Assembly (NCBI RefSeq): GCF_018599195.1 | Contig: NZ_JAHFVK010000002.1 | Coordinates: 938,001 to 1,002,000, forward strand | Direction of reading: 5' to 3' | DNA from: Croceibacterium selenioxidans | Lineage (GTDB): Bacteria; Pseudomonadota; Alphaproteobacteria; Sphingomonadales; Sphingomonadaceae | DNA: 64,000 nucleotides | Shown: piece by piece, positions 49,940 through 59,774 of the stretch | Layout of the letters: the number at the start of each line of letters is the position of its first letter | Numbering within the stretch: the stretch's first letter is position 1 | Notes under the pieces: generated by a model | The model's database searches: none | What the model was told of the DNA's origin: nothing | Seen by the model: only the letters and a program-made list of their open reading frames with translations | Position numbers and translations under genes: made by a program

Positions 49940-51148
49940 TTATTCCCACCCGCGATCCAGGAATCGCAGCGCGCATCCGGCCAGAATCGCCGAGCCGCGC
50001 GGGAGGGCCGTCTCGTCGACCACCATGCGCGTCGAATGGATGCCGCAGCAGCCGGCCCAGTCGGACCCTTCCGCCGCCACGCCAAGGAAGGCCATGGCGC
50101 CGGGGACCTTCTCCAGCACGTAAGAGAAGTCTTCCGCACCCATGATCGGATTGGCGAGGTGTTCGAAGCAGCCGCCGGGCAAGTCGCTAGCCACGGCATC
50201 GAACACCGCAACGGCGCGCGCGTCGTTGATGGTCGGCGGGAAGCCTTCCGTCACGGTCACCTCGGCGGTGCACTCGTGCGCGATGGCAATGTGCTGGGCC
50301 AGGTGGCGAAGGGCGTCCCGCACTTCCTGCCGCCGCTCGGGGGAGAGGGTTCGGATCGTGCCCTTCAGCAGGGCCTGGTCGGGAATGACATTGTGCGCGC
50401 TGCCGGCGTCGAGCTGCGACACGGTCACCACCACCGCTTCGGCCGCGTTGAACCGGCGGGTGATCAACGCCTGGATCGCAGTGACGATCTCGCATGCCAC
50501 CGGGACGGGGTCGCGAGTCTGGTGCGGCATCGAAGCATGGCCACCGCGACCGGTGACGGCGATCTCCAGCATGTCGGCCGCGGCGAGCAGGGCGCCGGTG
50601 CGGCTTCCGAGGACGCCGTGGCGATAGTTCGGCATGATGTGGAGGGCGAAGGCCGCATCGGGCAGCGGGATATCGCCGCCGCCGCCGAGGAGCCCGTCCG
50701 CGAGCATGAAGCGCGCGCCGTGATAGCCCTCTTCGCCCGGCTGGAACATGAAACGCACCTCACCCGCGAATTCCCCGCGTCGATCGGCAAGCATGCGGGC
50801 GGCGCCGGCGAGCATCGCGGTGTGAGTGTCGTGACCGCACGCGTGCATCCGGCCCGGTATGGTCGAGGCGAATTCGAGCCCGGTTTCTTCAGGCATGGGC
50901 AAGGCGTCCATGTCGCCGCGCAGCAGGACGGCGGGGCCTGGGCCCGTACCCTTGAGTATCGCCACGGCACCGGTGCAGGACGGGCCCTCGTGCCAGGTCA
51001 GCGGCACATCCGCCAACTCAGCTTTGACCTTGGCCAGAGTAAGGGGCGTCTCCAATCCGAGTTCCGGTTCGGCGTGGATAGCGCGTCGGAGGGCGACAAT
51101 GCGCGGTGCAAGTGACTGCGCCTGTTCGAGGAGGTGTTCGGCGAGCAT
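49940..51148 (-). CDS. M20 family amidohydrolase (N-acyl amino acid hydrolase type)
   Basis: A 402-residue zinc enzyme from the ATG at 51148; an ATG at 51217 would add 23 residues. It has the M20D pattern: IVALRRAIHAEPELGLET, LLRGDMDALPMPEETGLEF, MHACGHDTHTAMLAGAARM, FMFQPGEEGYHGA (catalytic Glu pair) and ANPIMGAEDFSYVLEKVPGAMAFLG. Relatives are hippurate hydrolase, IAA-amino acid hydrolase and aminoacylases. There is no signal peptide. It lies 0.5 kb from the D-amino-acid island, across the tRNA. It could deacetylate N-acetyl-L-Glu made by DgcA, but the tRNA gap leaves this open. Confidence 0.9.
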   Translation of the reverse strand: MLAEHLLEQAQSLAPRIVALRRAIHAEPELGLETPLTLAKVKAELADVPLTWHEGPSCTGAVAILKGTGPGPAVLLRGDMDALPMPEETGLEFASTIPGRMHACGHDTHTAMLAGAARMLADRRGEFAGEVRFMFQPGEEGYHGARFMLADGLLGGGGDIPLPDAAFALHIMPNYRHGVLGSRTGALLAAADMLEIAVTGRGGHASMPHQTRDPVPVACEIVTAIQALITRRFNAAEAVVVTVSQLDAGSAHNVIPDQALLKGTIRTLSPERRQEVRDALRHLAQHIAIAHECTAEVTVTEGFPPTINDARAVAVFDAVASDLPGGCFEHLANPIMGAEDFSYVLEKVPGAMAFLGVAAEGSDWAGCCGIHSTRMVVDETALPRGSAILAGCALRFLDRGWE

Positions 51149-51354
51149 GACCTTGTCTAACCCGCCCTTCGCAATCGGGCCAGTACTGGTTACATGAATT
51201 ACCGGTTCAGCCGTCATCCACTCGCATAACAATAGGGCGGGCGCATTGCGGACGGGCCGGAAGTACCCATCTAGTGCGGGTTCCGGACCCAGTCCGATTG
51301 GATTTTGACGAAAAACCGTAGTATTTTAACGGAGCAAGGGTTTAAGGCGGCGCC

Positions 51355-52380
51355 ATGCACGGGTCTGTCCATCTTTTTGACCGATTGCCGGAAGTCGTGA
51401 AGCCGACCGCTCCGGTGGTTCAGGTCGCGGCTCCCGCGCGGCAGATTCCCCTCGTGGGTGTGATCCGCAATGCGCGGAGCCATCGCGAGATGGCACCCGT
51501 CGAAAACACCGCCAAAGCGACCCTGCTGTTGGAGTCCCCGGGCGACCGGGCTGACTTGCCCGCCATTCTGAGCAAGTTTGCCGAACGCCGGGTCGACTAC
51601 ATTGTGCTGGCTGGCGGAGACGGCACGGTGCGCGACGTGCTGACTTGCGGCGCGGGAATTTTCGGTGAGAGCTGGCCTCCGCTGATCGTGCTTCCCAACG
51701 GCAAGACCAACGCCCTGGCGGTCGATCTTGGGCTTCCGCTCAACTGGTCGCTGGCTGAAGCGGTTGAGGCCATTCACACGGGCCGGATCGAGCAACGCCG
51801 ACCTCTGGCCATATCGTTGCGAGACAATGCGAACGCCCGGGTGCAGGGGTTCGTGCTGGGCGCCGGTGCCTACACGGCGGCGATCCAGCTGGGCCAGAAG
51901 GCGCACAAGAGCGGCGCTTTCAACAGTCTCGGGGTCGGCATTACGGTGGTCGGAAGCCTGTTGCAGGCGATCTTCGGCAGCGGCGGCAATGTCTGGCGGC
52001 GCGGCACCCCGATGCGACTATTCGATGGCGAAGGCCGTGAAGTCGAACACAGCGGGATCGGCCGTCTGGACGAGCGCTTCCTGCTGTTCATTTCCACTCT
52101 TCGCCGGTTTCCCGTTGGGTTGAGGCCGTTTCCCAACGGTGACTCGTCGACCATGCGTACCGCGCTGCTCGACAGTTCCAGCCGCAGCCTGCTTTTGCGC
52201 CTGCCAATGATCTTCCGCGGCAAGATTTCCCAAGGGATGCGCCGCGCCGGATATCACGTTGTCGAATCGGACTCGATCCAGCTCGATATCTCGGACCGCT
52301 TCATCCTCGATGGAGAAGCCTTCCCCGGAGGCCGGTACCAGCTTTCGCTCGGGCCCAAGCTGCGCTTCGTCGTCCCGTGA
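51355..52380 (+). CDS. diacylglycerol/lipid kinase family protein (second copy)
   Basis: A 341-residue DAGK_cat-superfamily enzyme. The core motifs are VGVIRNARSHREM (nucleotide entry), YIVLAGGDGTVRDVL (glycine-rich loop, about 81-95) and IVLPNGKTNALAVDLG, followed by a C-terminal beta domain ending FILDGEAFPGGRYQLSLGPK. It phosphorylates a lipid such as diacylglycerol. Its TGA overlaps the GTG of the TAM41-like gene, so phosphatidate made here could pass directly to a CDP-DAG-forming step. It is distinct from the paralogue at 15271. Confidence 0.88.
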   Translation: MHGSVHLFDRLPEVVKPTAPVVQVAAPARQIPLVGVIRNARSHREMAPVENTAKATLLLESPGDRADLPAILSKFAERRVDYIVLAGGDGTVRDVLTCGAGIFGESWPPLIVLPNGKTNALAVDLGLPLNWSLAEAVEAIHTGRIEQRRPLAISLRDNANARVQGFVLGAGAYTAAIQLGQKAHKSGAFNSLGVGITVVGSLLQAIFGSGGNVWRRGTPMRLFDGEGREVEHSGIGRLDERFLLFISTLRRFPVGLRPFPNGDSSTMRTALLDSSSRSLLLRLPMIFRGKISQGMRRAGYHVVESDSIQLDISDRFILDGEAFPGGRYQLSLGPKLRFVVP

Positions 52381-53285
52381 GCGGGGCTCTTGCCGCGCGG
52401 TTGGGCGCGGCACTGGAACGGCCCCTCGCCCCTGCAGTCGCAGAGTTCGCGCGCCAGATTGGCGAGGAAGCTGGTGCGCGGGCTGTGCTGTTCTACGGCT
52501 CGAACTTGCGAACCGGTTCCCTTGAAGGGGTGCTGGACTTCTACGTCCTGCTTCCAGGCGAAGTGGAAGGTGGAATTTGGCCGCGCGTGTCCTACCGCGA
52601 AAAGCCTCATGAGCGCCTTACGCTCCGCGCCAAGATCGCGACAATGAACCTCGCCACCTTTGCCGTCGCGGCCGGAGGAGAGAAACTCGATACGACGATC
52701 TGGGCGCGGTTCGTGCAGCCGGCCGGGCTGGCATGGGCGAACGATCCCGAGGTGGCGATCGAGGTAACTGCAGCCCTCTGTGCCGCCGCGCAGACCGCCG
52801 CGCGTCTTGCCGTTGTTCTAGGACCGGCCAAGGGTGTGGAGGAGGACTATTGGCGAGCGCTTTTCCGCGCGACCTATCGCGCGGAACTAAGGGTTGAAGC
52901 TGCTGGGCGCGAAGAATCGATCATTGCCGCCAATCGTGCGCACTTCGAAGGGTTGTTGCCCCTGGCGCTGACGGCGGACCGGGTTCCCTTCGTTCAGGCG
53001 GGTCATACACTTGAACCCACACCGGAAGCGGAGTGGCGTAGGGGGGTGGCGCGGTGGTGGGCGAGGCGGCGGCGGCTGGGCAAGCTGCTCAACCTCGCCC
53101 GGCTGGTAAAAGCCTCGACCACTTTCGACGGTGGGATGCGCTACATCGCCTGGAAAGTGGAGCGGCACACCGGCGAGACAATCGAAGTGACGCCCTTGCG
53201 CGAGAAGTACCCGCTCATCGCCGGCCCCGCAATTCTGCGACAGCTCCTGCGTGCGCGCCGCCGCGAGAGGAAGGCCGGGCGCTAG
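52377..53285 (+). CDS. TAM41-like putative CDP-diacylglycerol synthase / nucleotidyltransferase
   Basis: A 302-residue protein from a GTG that overlaps the lipid-kinase stop (GTGA). The nucleotidyltransferase-like motif VLFYGSNLRTG with LEGVLDFYVLLPG (about 37-60) resembles the GYGSG and LDF motifs of mitochondrial TAM41. The later ATMNLATFAVAAGGEKLDTT and IWARFVQPAGLAWAND parallel the TAM41 segment before its winged-helix domain. A basic C-terminus (ARRRERKAGR) could touch membranes. The context, a lipid kinase producing phosphatidate, supports CTP:phosphatidate cytidylyltransferase activity, but this is inference. Confidence 0.65.
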   Translation: MSGALAARLGAALERPLAPAVAEFARQIGEEAGARAVLFYGSNLRTGSLEGVLDFYVLLPGEVEGGIWPRVSYREKPHERLTLRAKIATMNLATFAVAAGGEKLDTTIWARFVQPAGLAWANDPEVAIEVTAALCAAAQTAARLAVVLGPAKGVEEDYWRALFRATYRAELRVEAAGREESIIAANRAHFEGLLPLALTADRVPFVQAGHTLEPTPEAEWRRGVARWWARRRRLGKLLNLARLVKASTTFDGGMRYIAWKVERHTGETIEVTPLREKYPLIAGPAILRQLLRARRRERKAGR

Positions 53286-53293
53286 TCGCAGCC

Positions 53294-53806
53294 TTACATG
53301 TAGTGCAGGTTGATGGTGATCGACTTTACCTCTTTGCCGACCGGGAAGCTGGTCTTGGTGTAGCTCGGCTTGCCGAGATTGAAGATGGTGTAGGCCGGGT
53401 TGTTCGAGGCTCCGCCGCCATCCTGGGTCAGGTCGGTCTTGTCGTTGTTATTCACGTCGTGGCGCACGGCCACCGCGAAGTTCCCGGGCTCCGGCACGGG
53501 CAGACAGAAAGTCATCGATCCGGCCTTGGCCGGCAATTCGATGCGATAGAGCCAACGGCCGGATTCGAGCCAGTCCTGCTTGGTCGCGCGATAGATCTGG
53601 GCGCGGACCGTTCCTTCGCCGGACTTGATGCCGGTCACGCGAACGCTGACCGCGGGGCCAGCGCCGCGGCAGCGTGACATGTCGTTCCCGATCTTCTGCT
53701 TGTATTGCGCCTGTAGCGGCGCGGCGACGAGCAGGCCGGCAAGCGCAAGGCCGTTCAGACCCCACGTCACCGCTTTCACGCAATTAATATAGCCTGGTTT
53801 CACCAT
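53294..53806 (-). CDS. DUF2141 domain exported protein
   Basis: A 170-residue periplasmic protein. Residues 1-33 form a signal with the hydrophobic core LNGLALAGLLVAAPLQAQ. The mature domain matches DUF2141: VSVRVTGIKSGEGTVRAQIY, LPVPEPGNFAVAVRHDVNNN, DKTDLTQDGGGASNN and a KSITINLHYM ending. The D-x-N-x-N-D-K-T-D loop looks like a calcium site. The function is unknown. It converges with the TAM41-like gene and faces away from rpe. Confidence 0.85.
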   Translation of the reverse strand: MVKPGYINCVKAVTWGLNGLALAGLLVAAPLQAQYKQKIGNDMSRCRGAGPAVSVRVTGIKSGEGTVRAQIYRATKQDWLESGRWLYRIELPAKAGSMTFCLPVPEPGNFAVAVRHDVNNNDKTDLTQDGGGASNNPAYTIFNLGKPSYTKTSFPVGKEVKSITINLHYM

Positions 53807-54159
53807 GCCCAGTCCGTCGGCTCCATTCGTTTCGTGCTAATAATGGCGGCCATTGGCAAGGCGCGCCCATAGTGGTGATGCGAACATATCCTTCGAACAA
53901 GTCCCTATAGGGCGGCGGTGAATTTGCGCTGAATTTTCAGTTAGCCCATCAGTCATGCGCCGCACGAAGCAGGAGTTTGGATAAAGGAGTGGCGTGGAAT
54001 GCCGCCATTTCAAGAGTTGTCAACACACGCATGTCGATGGCGGCCGAGTTTCACGGGGGCCAAAACGTCTCATTTCCTGCCAGGGTGGATTTACCGTGTG
54101 GAAATCCCCTTCCTACGCCTTGTTGGTACCTGAAGCGCTGTTAAGGCATTGAAGGCGTC
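53807..54159. other. 353-bp gene-free intergenic region
   Basis: Divergent region between the DUF2141 gene and rpe. It contains stops in all frames and no convincing small gene. The only structure I see is the short palindrome AATGGC-G-GCCATT near 53840. Promoters for both flanking genes are expected here, but no clear sigma-70 pair was found. Confidence 0.5.
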
Positions 54160-54822
54160 ATGGTTCAACCGCTTATCTCGCCTTCGATCCTTTCCGCCGA
54201 CTTCGCCCGGCTCGGCGAAGAGGTGCGCGCGATCGACGAAGCGGGGGCCGACTGGATTCATGTCGATGTCATGGACGGCCACTACGTTCCCAACCTGACG
54301 ATCGGTCCCGGCGTGGTGAAGGCGCTCCGCCCGCACAGCGGCAAGGTCTTCGACGTCCACCTGATGGTCTCTCCCGTGGACATGTGGATCGAACAGTTCG
54401 CCGCCGCGGGCGCCGATATCATCACCATCCATCCCGAGGCAGGGCCACACGTCCATCGCTCGATCCAGGCGATCAAGGCGCTTGGCAAGAAGGCAGGCAT
54501 TTCGCTCAATCCCGGCACACCGGCCAAGATGCTCGACTACCTGATCGACGAGATCGACCTGGTGCTGATCATGAGCGTCAACCCCGGCTTCGGCGGGCAG
54601 AGCTTCATCTCGAGCCAGCTGCGCAAGATCGAAGCGGTGCGCAAGATGATCGACAAATCGGGCCGCGACATCCGGCTGGAGGTCGACGGCGGGGTCACTC
54701 GCGAAACGGCGCCGCTGTGCATCGCGGCGGGTGCCGACGTGCTGGTGGCGGGCTCTGCCACCTTCGCTGGCGGGCCAGAGCGATACGCCGCCAATATCGC
54801 CGCTTTGAGGGGGCAGGCATGA
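54160..54822 (+). CDS. rpe: ribulose-phosphate 3-epimerase
   Basis: Interconverts ribulose-5-phosphate and xylulose-5-phosphate in the pentose phosphate pathway. The 220-residue TIM barrel has [20 protein letters not shown], the [19 protein letters not shown] metal motif (Asp and His ligands), FDVHLMVSP, the [13 protein letters not shown] flexible loop and the [14 protein letters not shown] phosphate site. It is followed directly by the heparinase-family gene with an ATGA overlap, a coupling of no obvious metabolic logic that I recall from other sphingomonad genomes. Confidence 0.97.
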   Translation: MVQPLISPSILSADFARLGEEVRAIDEAGADWIHVDVMDGHYVPNLTIGPGVVKALRPHSGKVFDVHLMVSPVDMWIEQFAAAGADIITIHPEAGPHVHRSIQAIKALGKKAGISLNPGTPAKMLDYLIDEIDLVLIMSVNPGFGGQSFISSQLRKIEAVRKMIDKSGRDIRLEVDGGVTRETAPLCIAAGADVLVAGSATFAGGPERYAANIAALRGQA

Positions 54823-56714
54823 CGGAAATCGCGTCCCGCAATCGTTTTGTGACCGGGACGCGCGCGGCGGATAGCGAAACTCCGCCCGCCATGGCCATCC
54901 CACTCAAGCAGCGCGAGGAAGCGACAGTCGCTGCCGTTTCGGAACTCGTCACGCCACAGCCGATCGAGCCGGTCGCAACCGATACCGAGGTGCTTGAGAC
55001 TGGCCGGGCGCTTGCCCTGACCGATTTTACGCCTCCGGACACCACGATGGGCGAGCGGCTGGTACGGTTCGCCTATCGCCTGGGCATTTCCGGACCGACG
55101 CTGGCTGCACCCTTCCGCAAGCCAGCGAAACCCCGCTTGTTGGCAACGGTCCAGAGCCCGCTCAAAGGCAATGCCGTTGCGGGCACGGCGCTGCGTGCGG
55201 GCCATTTCCTGGTCTATGGGGTCAAGTCGCCGATCACGCAGATCGACTTCGCGCCCGCCGCCCCGCACGTGCCTCCGTTGGAGCGCACGATCCATGCTTT
55301 CACCTGGTTGCGCGACCTCGAAGCCTGCGCGCCGCGCCAGCAATGCACTTCAACGGCCGAGCGTGTGCTTCTCGCCTGGCTGGATGCTAATGGCAAACCG
55401 GGCAAGGGTGCGGCTTGGAGGGTTGGCCATGCCGGCACGCGCTTGCTCGCGTGGTTTGTGCACGCGCCGCTGATCCTTGGAGGTAACGACAAGCACCTGC
55501 GCTCGCGAGTGCTCGCCTCGATGGAGGAGACCGCTCGCTGGCTCGACCGTAACGCCACCAAGGCCGACGACAAGGCGGACGAACTGGCGGCGTGGTGCGC
55601 CATCGTTGCGGCCGGCCTCCTCTTGCCTGACGGCAAGCCGCGCCGCCTGTTCGGTGAAGCCGGTCTCGCCCGGGCGATGGGGGAGATGGTCGGTGCCGAT
55701 GGCGGCGTGCTCTCACGCAGCCCGCTAGGGCAGATGGAGGCCATCGCCCGGCTGACCGAACTGGCAGCTTGCTATCGCGCCACTCGCTGCGATCCGCCTC
55801 AGGCGGTCGAAACGATGCTGCAAATGCTGGTGCCGCCCCTGCTGTCGCTGACGCATGGCGATGGCGGCCTCGGTTGCTGGCAAGGCTCGGGTGCGGTCGG
55901 CGCCGATACTGTAGCGGCGCTCGTCGCCGCAAGTGGGGTGCGCACGCGTCCGCTGCGCGATTCACGTCAGTGGGGCTATCAGCGCGCGGTCGCGGGCAAG
56001 ACGGTCCTGCAGTTCGACGCCGCCCCTCCGCCGCTCCCGCGCCATGCCCAGCACGGCTGCGCTTCGACGCTCGCGTTCGAGCTTTCTCACGGCGCGCATC
56101 GTCTGATCGTCAATTGCGGTGGCTCCGCCTTCGCCGGAGGACAGGTTCCGGTTCGGATCGAGCAAGGCCTGCGTGGCACGGCGGCGCATTCGACGCTGGT
56201 GCTGAACGACACCAACTCGACGGCTGTGGTCGTCGCCGGAAAACTCGGTGCCGGAGTGGCAGAGGTCGAAGTCGATCGCCGCACGATGACTGGTGAAAAG
56301 GGCGCGTCGGCGACACGGCTCGAGGCCAGTCACGACGGGTACGTTGCGCGGGTGGGCCTGGTGCACCGGCGCATCCTGATTCTGCGCGACGATGGCACTG
56401 AGCTGCGCGGAGAGGATTTGCTCGTACCGGCCGGCCGGAAGGGCAAGCGGGGCAAGGTCCCCTATGCCCTCCGCTTCCATCTTGGCCCGATGGTCGAAGT
56501 CACCGCGGGTGAAAGCGGGCGCGGCGCGACGCTGGCGCTGCCCGATGGCAGCTATTGGCAGTTCGTGACCAGCGAAGGCTCGCTGGAGGTCGACGAAAGC
56601 CTGTGGGTCGACGGAGAGGGTCGTCCGCATCCGGTGCAGCAGCTGGTGATGCAGGGCATGGTCTCGCGCGGGGGCGGCAACTTCTCCTGGCTTCTCAAGA
56701 AGATCAGAGCTTAG
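54819..56714 (+). CDS. heparinase II/III family protein
   Basis: A 631-residue cytosolic-looking protein from the ATG at 54819 that overlaps the rpe stop. The N-terminal about 130 residues are a Pro/Ala-rich variable region. A helical toroid (about 150-400) contains [16 protein letters not shown] and [20 protein letters not shown]. The C-terminal beta-sandwich (about 430-620) has the heparinase II/III fold segments [20 protein letters not shown] and [15 protein letters not shown]. True polysaccharide lyase residues cannot be confirmed. The family in this rpe-purH context is conserved in alphaproteobacteria but its substrate is unknown. Confidence 0.87.
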   Translation: MTEIASRNRFVTGTRAADSETPPAMAIPLKQREEATVAAVSELVTPQPIEPVATDTEVLETGRALALTDFTPPDTTMGERLVRFAYRLGISGPTLAAPFRKPAKPRLLATVQSPLKGNAVAGTALRAGHFLVYGVKSPITQIDFAPAAPHVPPLERTIHAFTWLRDLEACAPRQQCTSTAERVLLAWLDANGKPGKGAAWRVGHAGTRLLAWFVHAPLILGGNDKHLRSRVLASMEETARWLDRNATKADDKADELAAWCAIVAAGLLLPDGKPRRLFGEAGLARAMGEMVGADGGVLSRSPLGQMEAIARLTELAACYRATRCDPPQAVETMLQMLVPPLLSLTHGDGGLGCWQGSGAVGADTVAALVAASGVRTRPLRDSRQWGYQRAVAGKTVLQFDAAPPPLPRHAQHGCASTLAFELSHGAHRLIVNCGGSAFAGGQVPVRIEQGLRGTAAHSTLVLNDTNSTAVVVAGKLGAGVAEVEVDRRTMTGEKGASATRLEASHDGYVARVGLVHRRILILRDDGTELRGEDLLVPAGRKGKRGKVPYALRFHLGPMVEVTAGESGRGATLALPDGSYWQFVTSEGSLEVDESLWVDGEGRPHPVQQLVMQGMVSRGGGNFSWLLKKIRA

Positions 56715-56774
56715 CTCACACCCAGACCATTACGGCGCTTCCAACACGGCGGGCTAAGCCCTAGGTAGCGGCCC

Positions 56775-58364
56775 ATGACAGAAGTGACGATCAAGCGGGC
56801 GCTGCTTTCGGTGTCCGACAAAAGCGGTGTGGTCGAGCTCGCCTCGCGCCTCGCCAAGGGCGGTGTTGAGCTGGTCTCGACCGGTGGTACGGCGAGGGCG
56901 TTGCGGGACGCAGGATTGCAGGTGCGCGACGTGTCCGACGTGACCGGCTTCCCCGAAATGATGGACGGCCGGGTCAAGACGCTCCATCCGCTGATCCATG
57001 GCGGCTTGCTCGCCGTGCGCGACGACCCGGAGCATGCCGCAGCGATGGACGCTCATGAGATCGGCGGGATAGATCTGCTGGTCAGCAACCTTTATCCGTT
57101 CGAAGAGACGGTGATGCGCGGCGCCGGGCGCGACGAGATCATCGAGAACATCGATATCGGCGGCCCGGCGATGATCCGCTCAGCCTCGAAGAACCATGCT
57201 TTCGTGACGATCGTCACTGATCCCGAAGACTATCCGGTCCTGCTAGAAGAGCTGGCAGAGAACGACGGAGCGACCACGCTCGCTTTCCGCAAGCGCATGG
57301 CCGCCAAGGCCTTCGCCGCCACTGCAGCCTACGATTCGATGATCAGCCAGTGGTTCGCCTTTGCCGATCAACAGCGACTGTTCCCCGAGATGCTGGCGGT
57401 CAATGGCCGCCTGGTGGGCGAGCTGCGCTATGGCGAGAACCCGCATCAGAAGGCGGCGCTCTACACGCCGCTTGGGCCGCACATCAAAGGCCTGGCCCAG
57501 GCAGAGCAGGTGCAGGGCAAGGAGCTGAGCTACAACAATTACAACGACGCCGACGCGGCCCTGGAACTCGTTGCCGAGTTCAAGGATCAGGATCCGGCAG
57601 TGGTCATCGTCAAGCACGCCAATCCGTGCGGTGTGGCCCAGGCGACGACGCTGGAGGAGGCTTACCGCACCGCGCTGGCATGCGATGCGGTCTCTGCCTT
57701 CGGTGGCATCGTTGCGGTCAACCGGCCGCTTGACGGCCCCACGGCGCAGGCGATCACCGAGATCTTTACCGAAGTCGTCGTCGCGCCCGGCGCGGACGAG
57801 GCGGCGCGCGCGGCATTTGCGGCCAAGCCTAACTTGCGCCTCCTGTTGCTCGAGGATCTGCCGGACGCGCGCCGCGGCGGATTGCAGGTCAAGCCGATCG
57901 CCGGGGCCTTGCTGGTGCAGTCGCGCGATAACGGCGCGGTCGGCCTGCCCGATCTCAAGGTTGTGACCAAACGCGTCCCGACCGACCAGGAACTGGCCGA
58001 CTGCCTGTTTGCCTGGACCATCGCCCGGCATGTGAAGTCGAACGCGATCGTCTTCGCCAAGGACAACGCGACGGCGGGAATTGGGGCAGGACAGATGAAC
58101 CGCCGTGATTCCGCTCGCATCGCCGCGATCCGGGCCCGCGAGGCGGCTGAGGCGGCCGGCTGGCCGCAGCCGCGCACGGTCGGGAGTGCGATGGCATCGG
58201 AGGCGTTCTTGCCTTTCGCGGACGGGCTCGAAGCGGCGATCGAGGCCGGAGCCACCGCGGTGATCCAACCCGGGGGAGCGATGCGCGACGAGGACGTCAT
58301 CGCCGCCGCCGACGCCGCGGGCCTGGCTATGGTATTTACCGGAATGCGCCACTTTCGACACTGA
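56775..58364 (+). CDS. purH: bifunctional AICAR formyltransferase / IMP cyclohydrolase
   Basis: Catalyses the last two steps of purine synthesis. The 529-residue product has an N-terminal IMP cyclohydrolase (MGS-like) domain, residues 1-150, with [49 protein letters not shown] and [17 protein letters not shown]. The AICAR transformylase domain includes [47 protein letters not shown] and [16 protein letters not shown]. The length is standard. It lies 60 bases after the heparinase-family gene. Confidence 0.98.
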   Translation: MTEVTIKRALLSVSDKSGVVELASRLAKGGVELVSTGGTARALRDAGLQVRDVSDVTGFPEMMDGRVKTLHPLIHGGLLAVRDDPEHAAAMDAHEIGGIDLLVSNLYPFEETVMRGAGRDEIIENIDIGGPAMIRSASKNHAFVTIVTDPEDYPVLLEELAENDGATTLAFRKRMAAKAFAATAAYDSMISQWFAFADQQRLFPEMLAVNGRLVGELRYGENPHQKAALYTPLGPHIKGLAQAEQVQGKELSYNNYNDADAALELVAEFKDQDPAVVIVKHANPCGVAQATTLEEAYRTALACDAVSAFGGIVAVNRPLDGPTAQAITEIFTEVVVAPGADEAARAAFAAKPNLRLLLLEDLPDARRGGLQVKPIAGALLVQSRDNGAVGLPDLKVVTKRVPTDQELADCLFAWTIARHVKSNAIVFAKDNATAGIGAGQMNRRDSARIAAIRAREAAEAAGWPQPRTVGSAMASEAFLPFADGLEAAIEAGATAVIQPGGAMRDEDVIAAADAAGLAMVFTGMRHFRH

Positions 58365-58497
58365 GCGAGGAGAGAGCGGATTGCGACGGCGGCGGCCATT
58401 CCTATATGAACGCCCGACAACAACCACGTTCAGAGTCTCTCAAGTACCTGTGAGGTAGAGCCGATGAGACAGTTCGATAGAGATTTAGGTATTTACC

Positions 58498-58596
58498 ATG
58501 GGTTTGTTCACCCCAGACGTATTTCGGTCTTTCTTCGCCGGCTTCGGCATCGCCGCGATCGCGCTGGCGGTGTACATGCTTCCGCAACTGGTTTGA
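58498..58596 (+). CDS. 32-residue single-helix membrane peptide
   Basis: A short gene between purH and msrA: MGLFTPDVFRSFFAGFGIAA followed by IALAVYMLPQLV. The hydrophobic stretch from about residue 11 to 31 forms one membrane helix. An AGG lies about seven bases before the ATG, and the stop is five bases before the msrA start, so it is probably cotranslated with msrA. I recall similar peptides at this position in sphingomonads, which supports it as real. The function is unknown. Confidence 0.65.
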   Translation: MGLFTPDVFRSFFAGFGIAAIALAVYMLPQLV

Positions 58597-58601
58597 GCGG
58601 C

Positions 58602-59264
58602 ATGCGCGCCTTGCTCGTGGCAGGCGCACTGGCTCTCGCCGGGTGCGGTTCGGCCGTAGCCGCGGAATCCACCTTCAACGCCCCTTCCGCCAAACGTGAG
58701 GCGAACGAGAGCGGCCTCAAGACCGCGATCTTCGCTGGCGGCTGCTTTTGGGGCGTCGAAGCGGTTTTCAGCCACACCAAGGGCGTGACGAGCGCGGTCT
58801 CCGGCTATCACGGGGGAAGCGCGGCGACGGCGCATTACGACATCGTGTCGGCGGGCGGCACCGGCCATGCGGAGTCGGTGAAGGTGACTTACGACCCCAA
58901 GGTCGTGCGTTACGATCAACTGCTCCAGATCCTCTTCTCCGTCGTGGCCGATCCGACGCTCAAGAACCGTCAGGGCCCCGACAGCGGCACGCAGTATCGC
59001 GCCGCTATCGTGCCGCTGTCGGCGGAGCAGAGACAGGTGGCCACCGCCTATCTCGCGCAGATGCGCTCGAGCGGGGTGTGGGACAAGCCGATCGTGGTCC
59101 AGATCGAGAACGCGAAGACCTTCTATCCGGCAGAGGACTATCATCAGGACTTCGCCAAGAAGAACCCGAACCAGGGTTACATTGTGCGTTACGACGCACC
59201 CAAGGTGGCGGCGTTCAAGGCGATGTACCCCTCGCTCTATCGCGCGGTGTATCAGACAGGCTGA
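58602..59264 (+). CDS. msrA: periplasmic peptide-methionine (S)-S-oxide reductase, lipoprotein
   Basis: Reduces methionine-S-sulfoxide in proteins. The 220-residue product has the catalytic motif AGGCFWGVEAVF with C48. The family blocks VSGYHGGSAATAHYD, GHAESVKVTYDPK and DSGTQYRAAI are present, and recycling may depend on other cysteines or partners. Unusually it begins with a lipoprotein signal, MRALLVAGALALAGC with lipobox LAGC and C15, so it should be anchored in the periplasm. Cytosolic MsrA lacks this. It follows the 32-residue peptide gene closely. Confidence 0.95.
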   Translation: MRALLVAGALALAGCGSAVAAESTFNAPSAKREANESGLKTAIFAGGCFWGVEAVFSHTKGVTSAVSGYHGGSAATAHYDIVSAGGTGHAESVKVTYDPKVVRYDQLLQILFSVVADPTLKNRQGPDSGTQYRAAIVPLSAEQRQVATAYLAQMRSSGVWDKPIVVQIENAKTFYPAEDYHQDFAKKNPNQGYIVRYDAPKVAAFKAMYPSLYRAVYQTG

Positions 59265-59299
59265 TTGCCGCCCGGCGGCACTAGCCCTATATTCCAACG

Positions 59300-59761
59300 A
59301 TGGGACTTCATAAGCACCACGAACATACGGGTGAGCGGCTGGTCGTAGAGGCGGAAGGCGTCCTCACCGCTGCCGGTGAGCAGTGGACCGCAATGCGGTC
59401 CGACGTATTCGAGGCGCTGGCCGCGCAAGAACGCCCCGCTTCGGCTTACGACATCGCCGAAGCGGTCGGGAAGCGCCGGGGCAAGCGCGTGGCCGCCAAC
59501 AGCGTCTATCGCATTCTCGACCTGTTCGTGCGCACCAATCTCGCCAACCGGGTCGAAAGCGCCAACGCCTATCTTGCCAACAGCCACCCGGGGTGTCGGC
59601 ATGACTGCATCTTCCTGATCTGTGACGATTGCGGGCAGGCCACTCATCTCGACGACGATCGCCTCACCGGTGCCTTGCGCCAGGCCGGCCGTGAAGCCGG
59701 CTTCGCCGATGTGCGTCCGGTCGTTGAACTGCGCGGCATTTGCGAAGACTGCGCCGGGTAG
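59300..59761 (+). CDS. zur: Fur-family regulator, Zur-like
   Basis: A 153-residue metalloregulator. The N-terminal His-rich start MGLHKHHEHTGE precedes the winged helix (about 28-85, ASAYDIAEAVGKRRGKRVAA, NSVYRILDLFVRTNLANRVE). The dimer domain contains HPGCRHDCIFLICDDCGQATHL (C108, C111) and GICEDCAG (C148, C151), the structural zinc cysteines. This arrangement fits Zur rather than Fur. The gene starts 35 bases after msrA. A long hairpin follows it before dxs. Confidence 0.88.
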   Translation: MGLHKHHEHTGERLVVEAEGVLTAAGEQWTAMRSDVFEALAAQERPASAYDIAEAVGKRRGKRVAANSVYRILDLFVRTNLANRVESANAYLANSHPGCRHDCIFLICDDCGQATHLDDDRLTGALRQAGREAGFADVRPVVELRGICEDCAG

Positions 59762-59774
59762 CCCGTTAGCCGCT

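Noticed and set aside
57243-58427. A 394-codon minus-strand frame opposite purH
   Set aside because: Antisense shadow of purH; no motif, no ribosome site and biased Arg/Gly composition.
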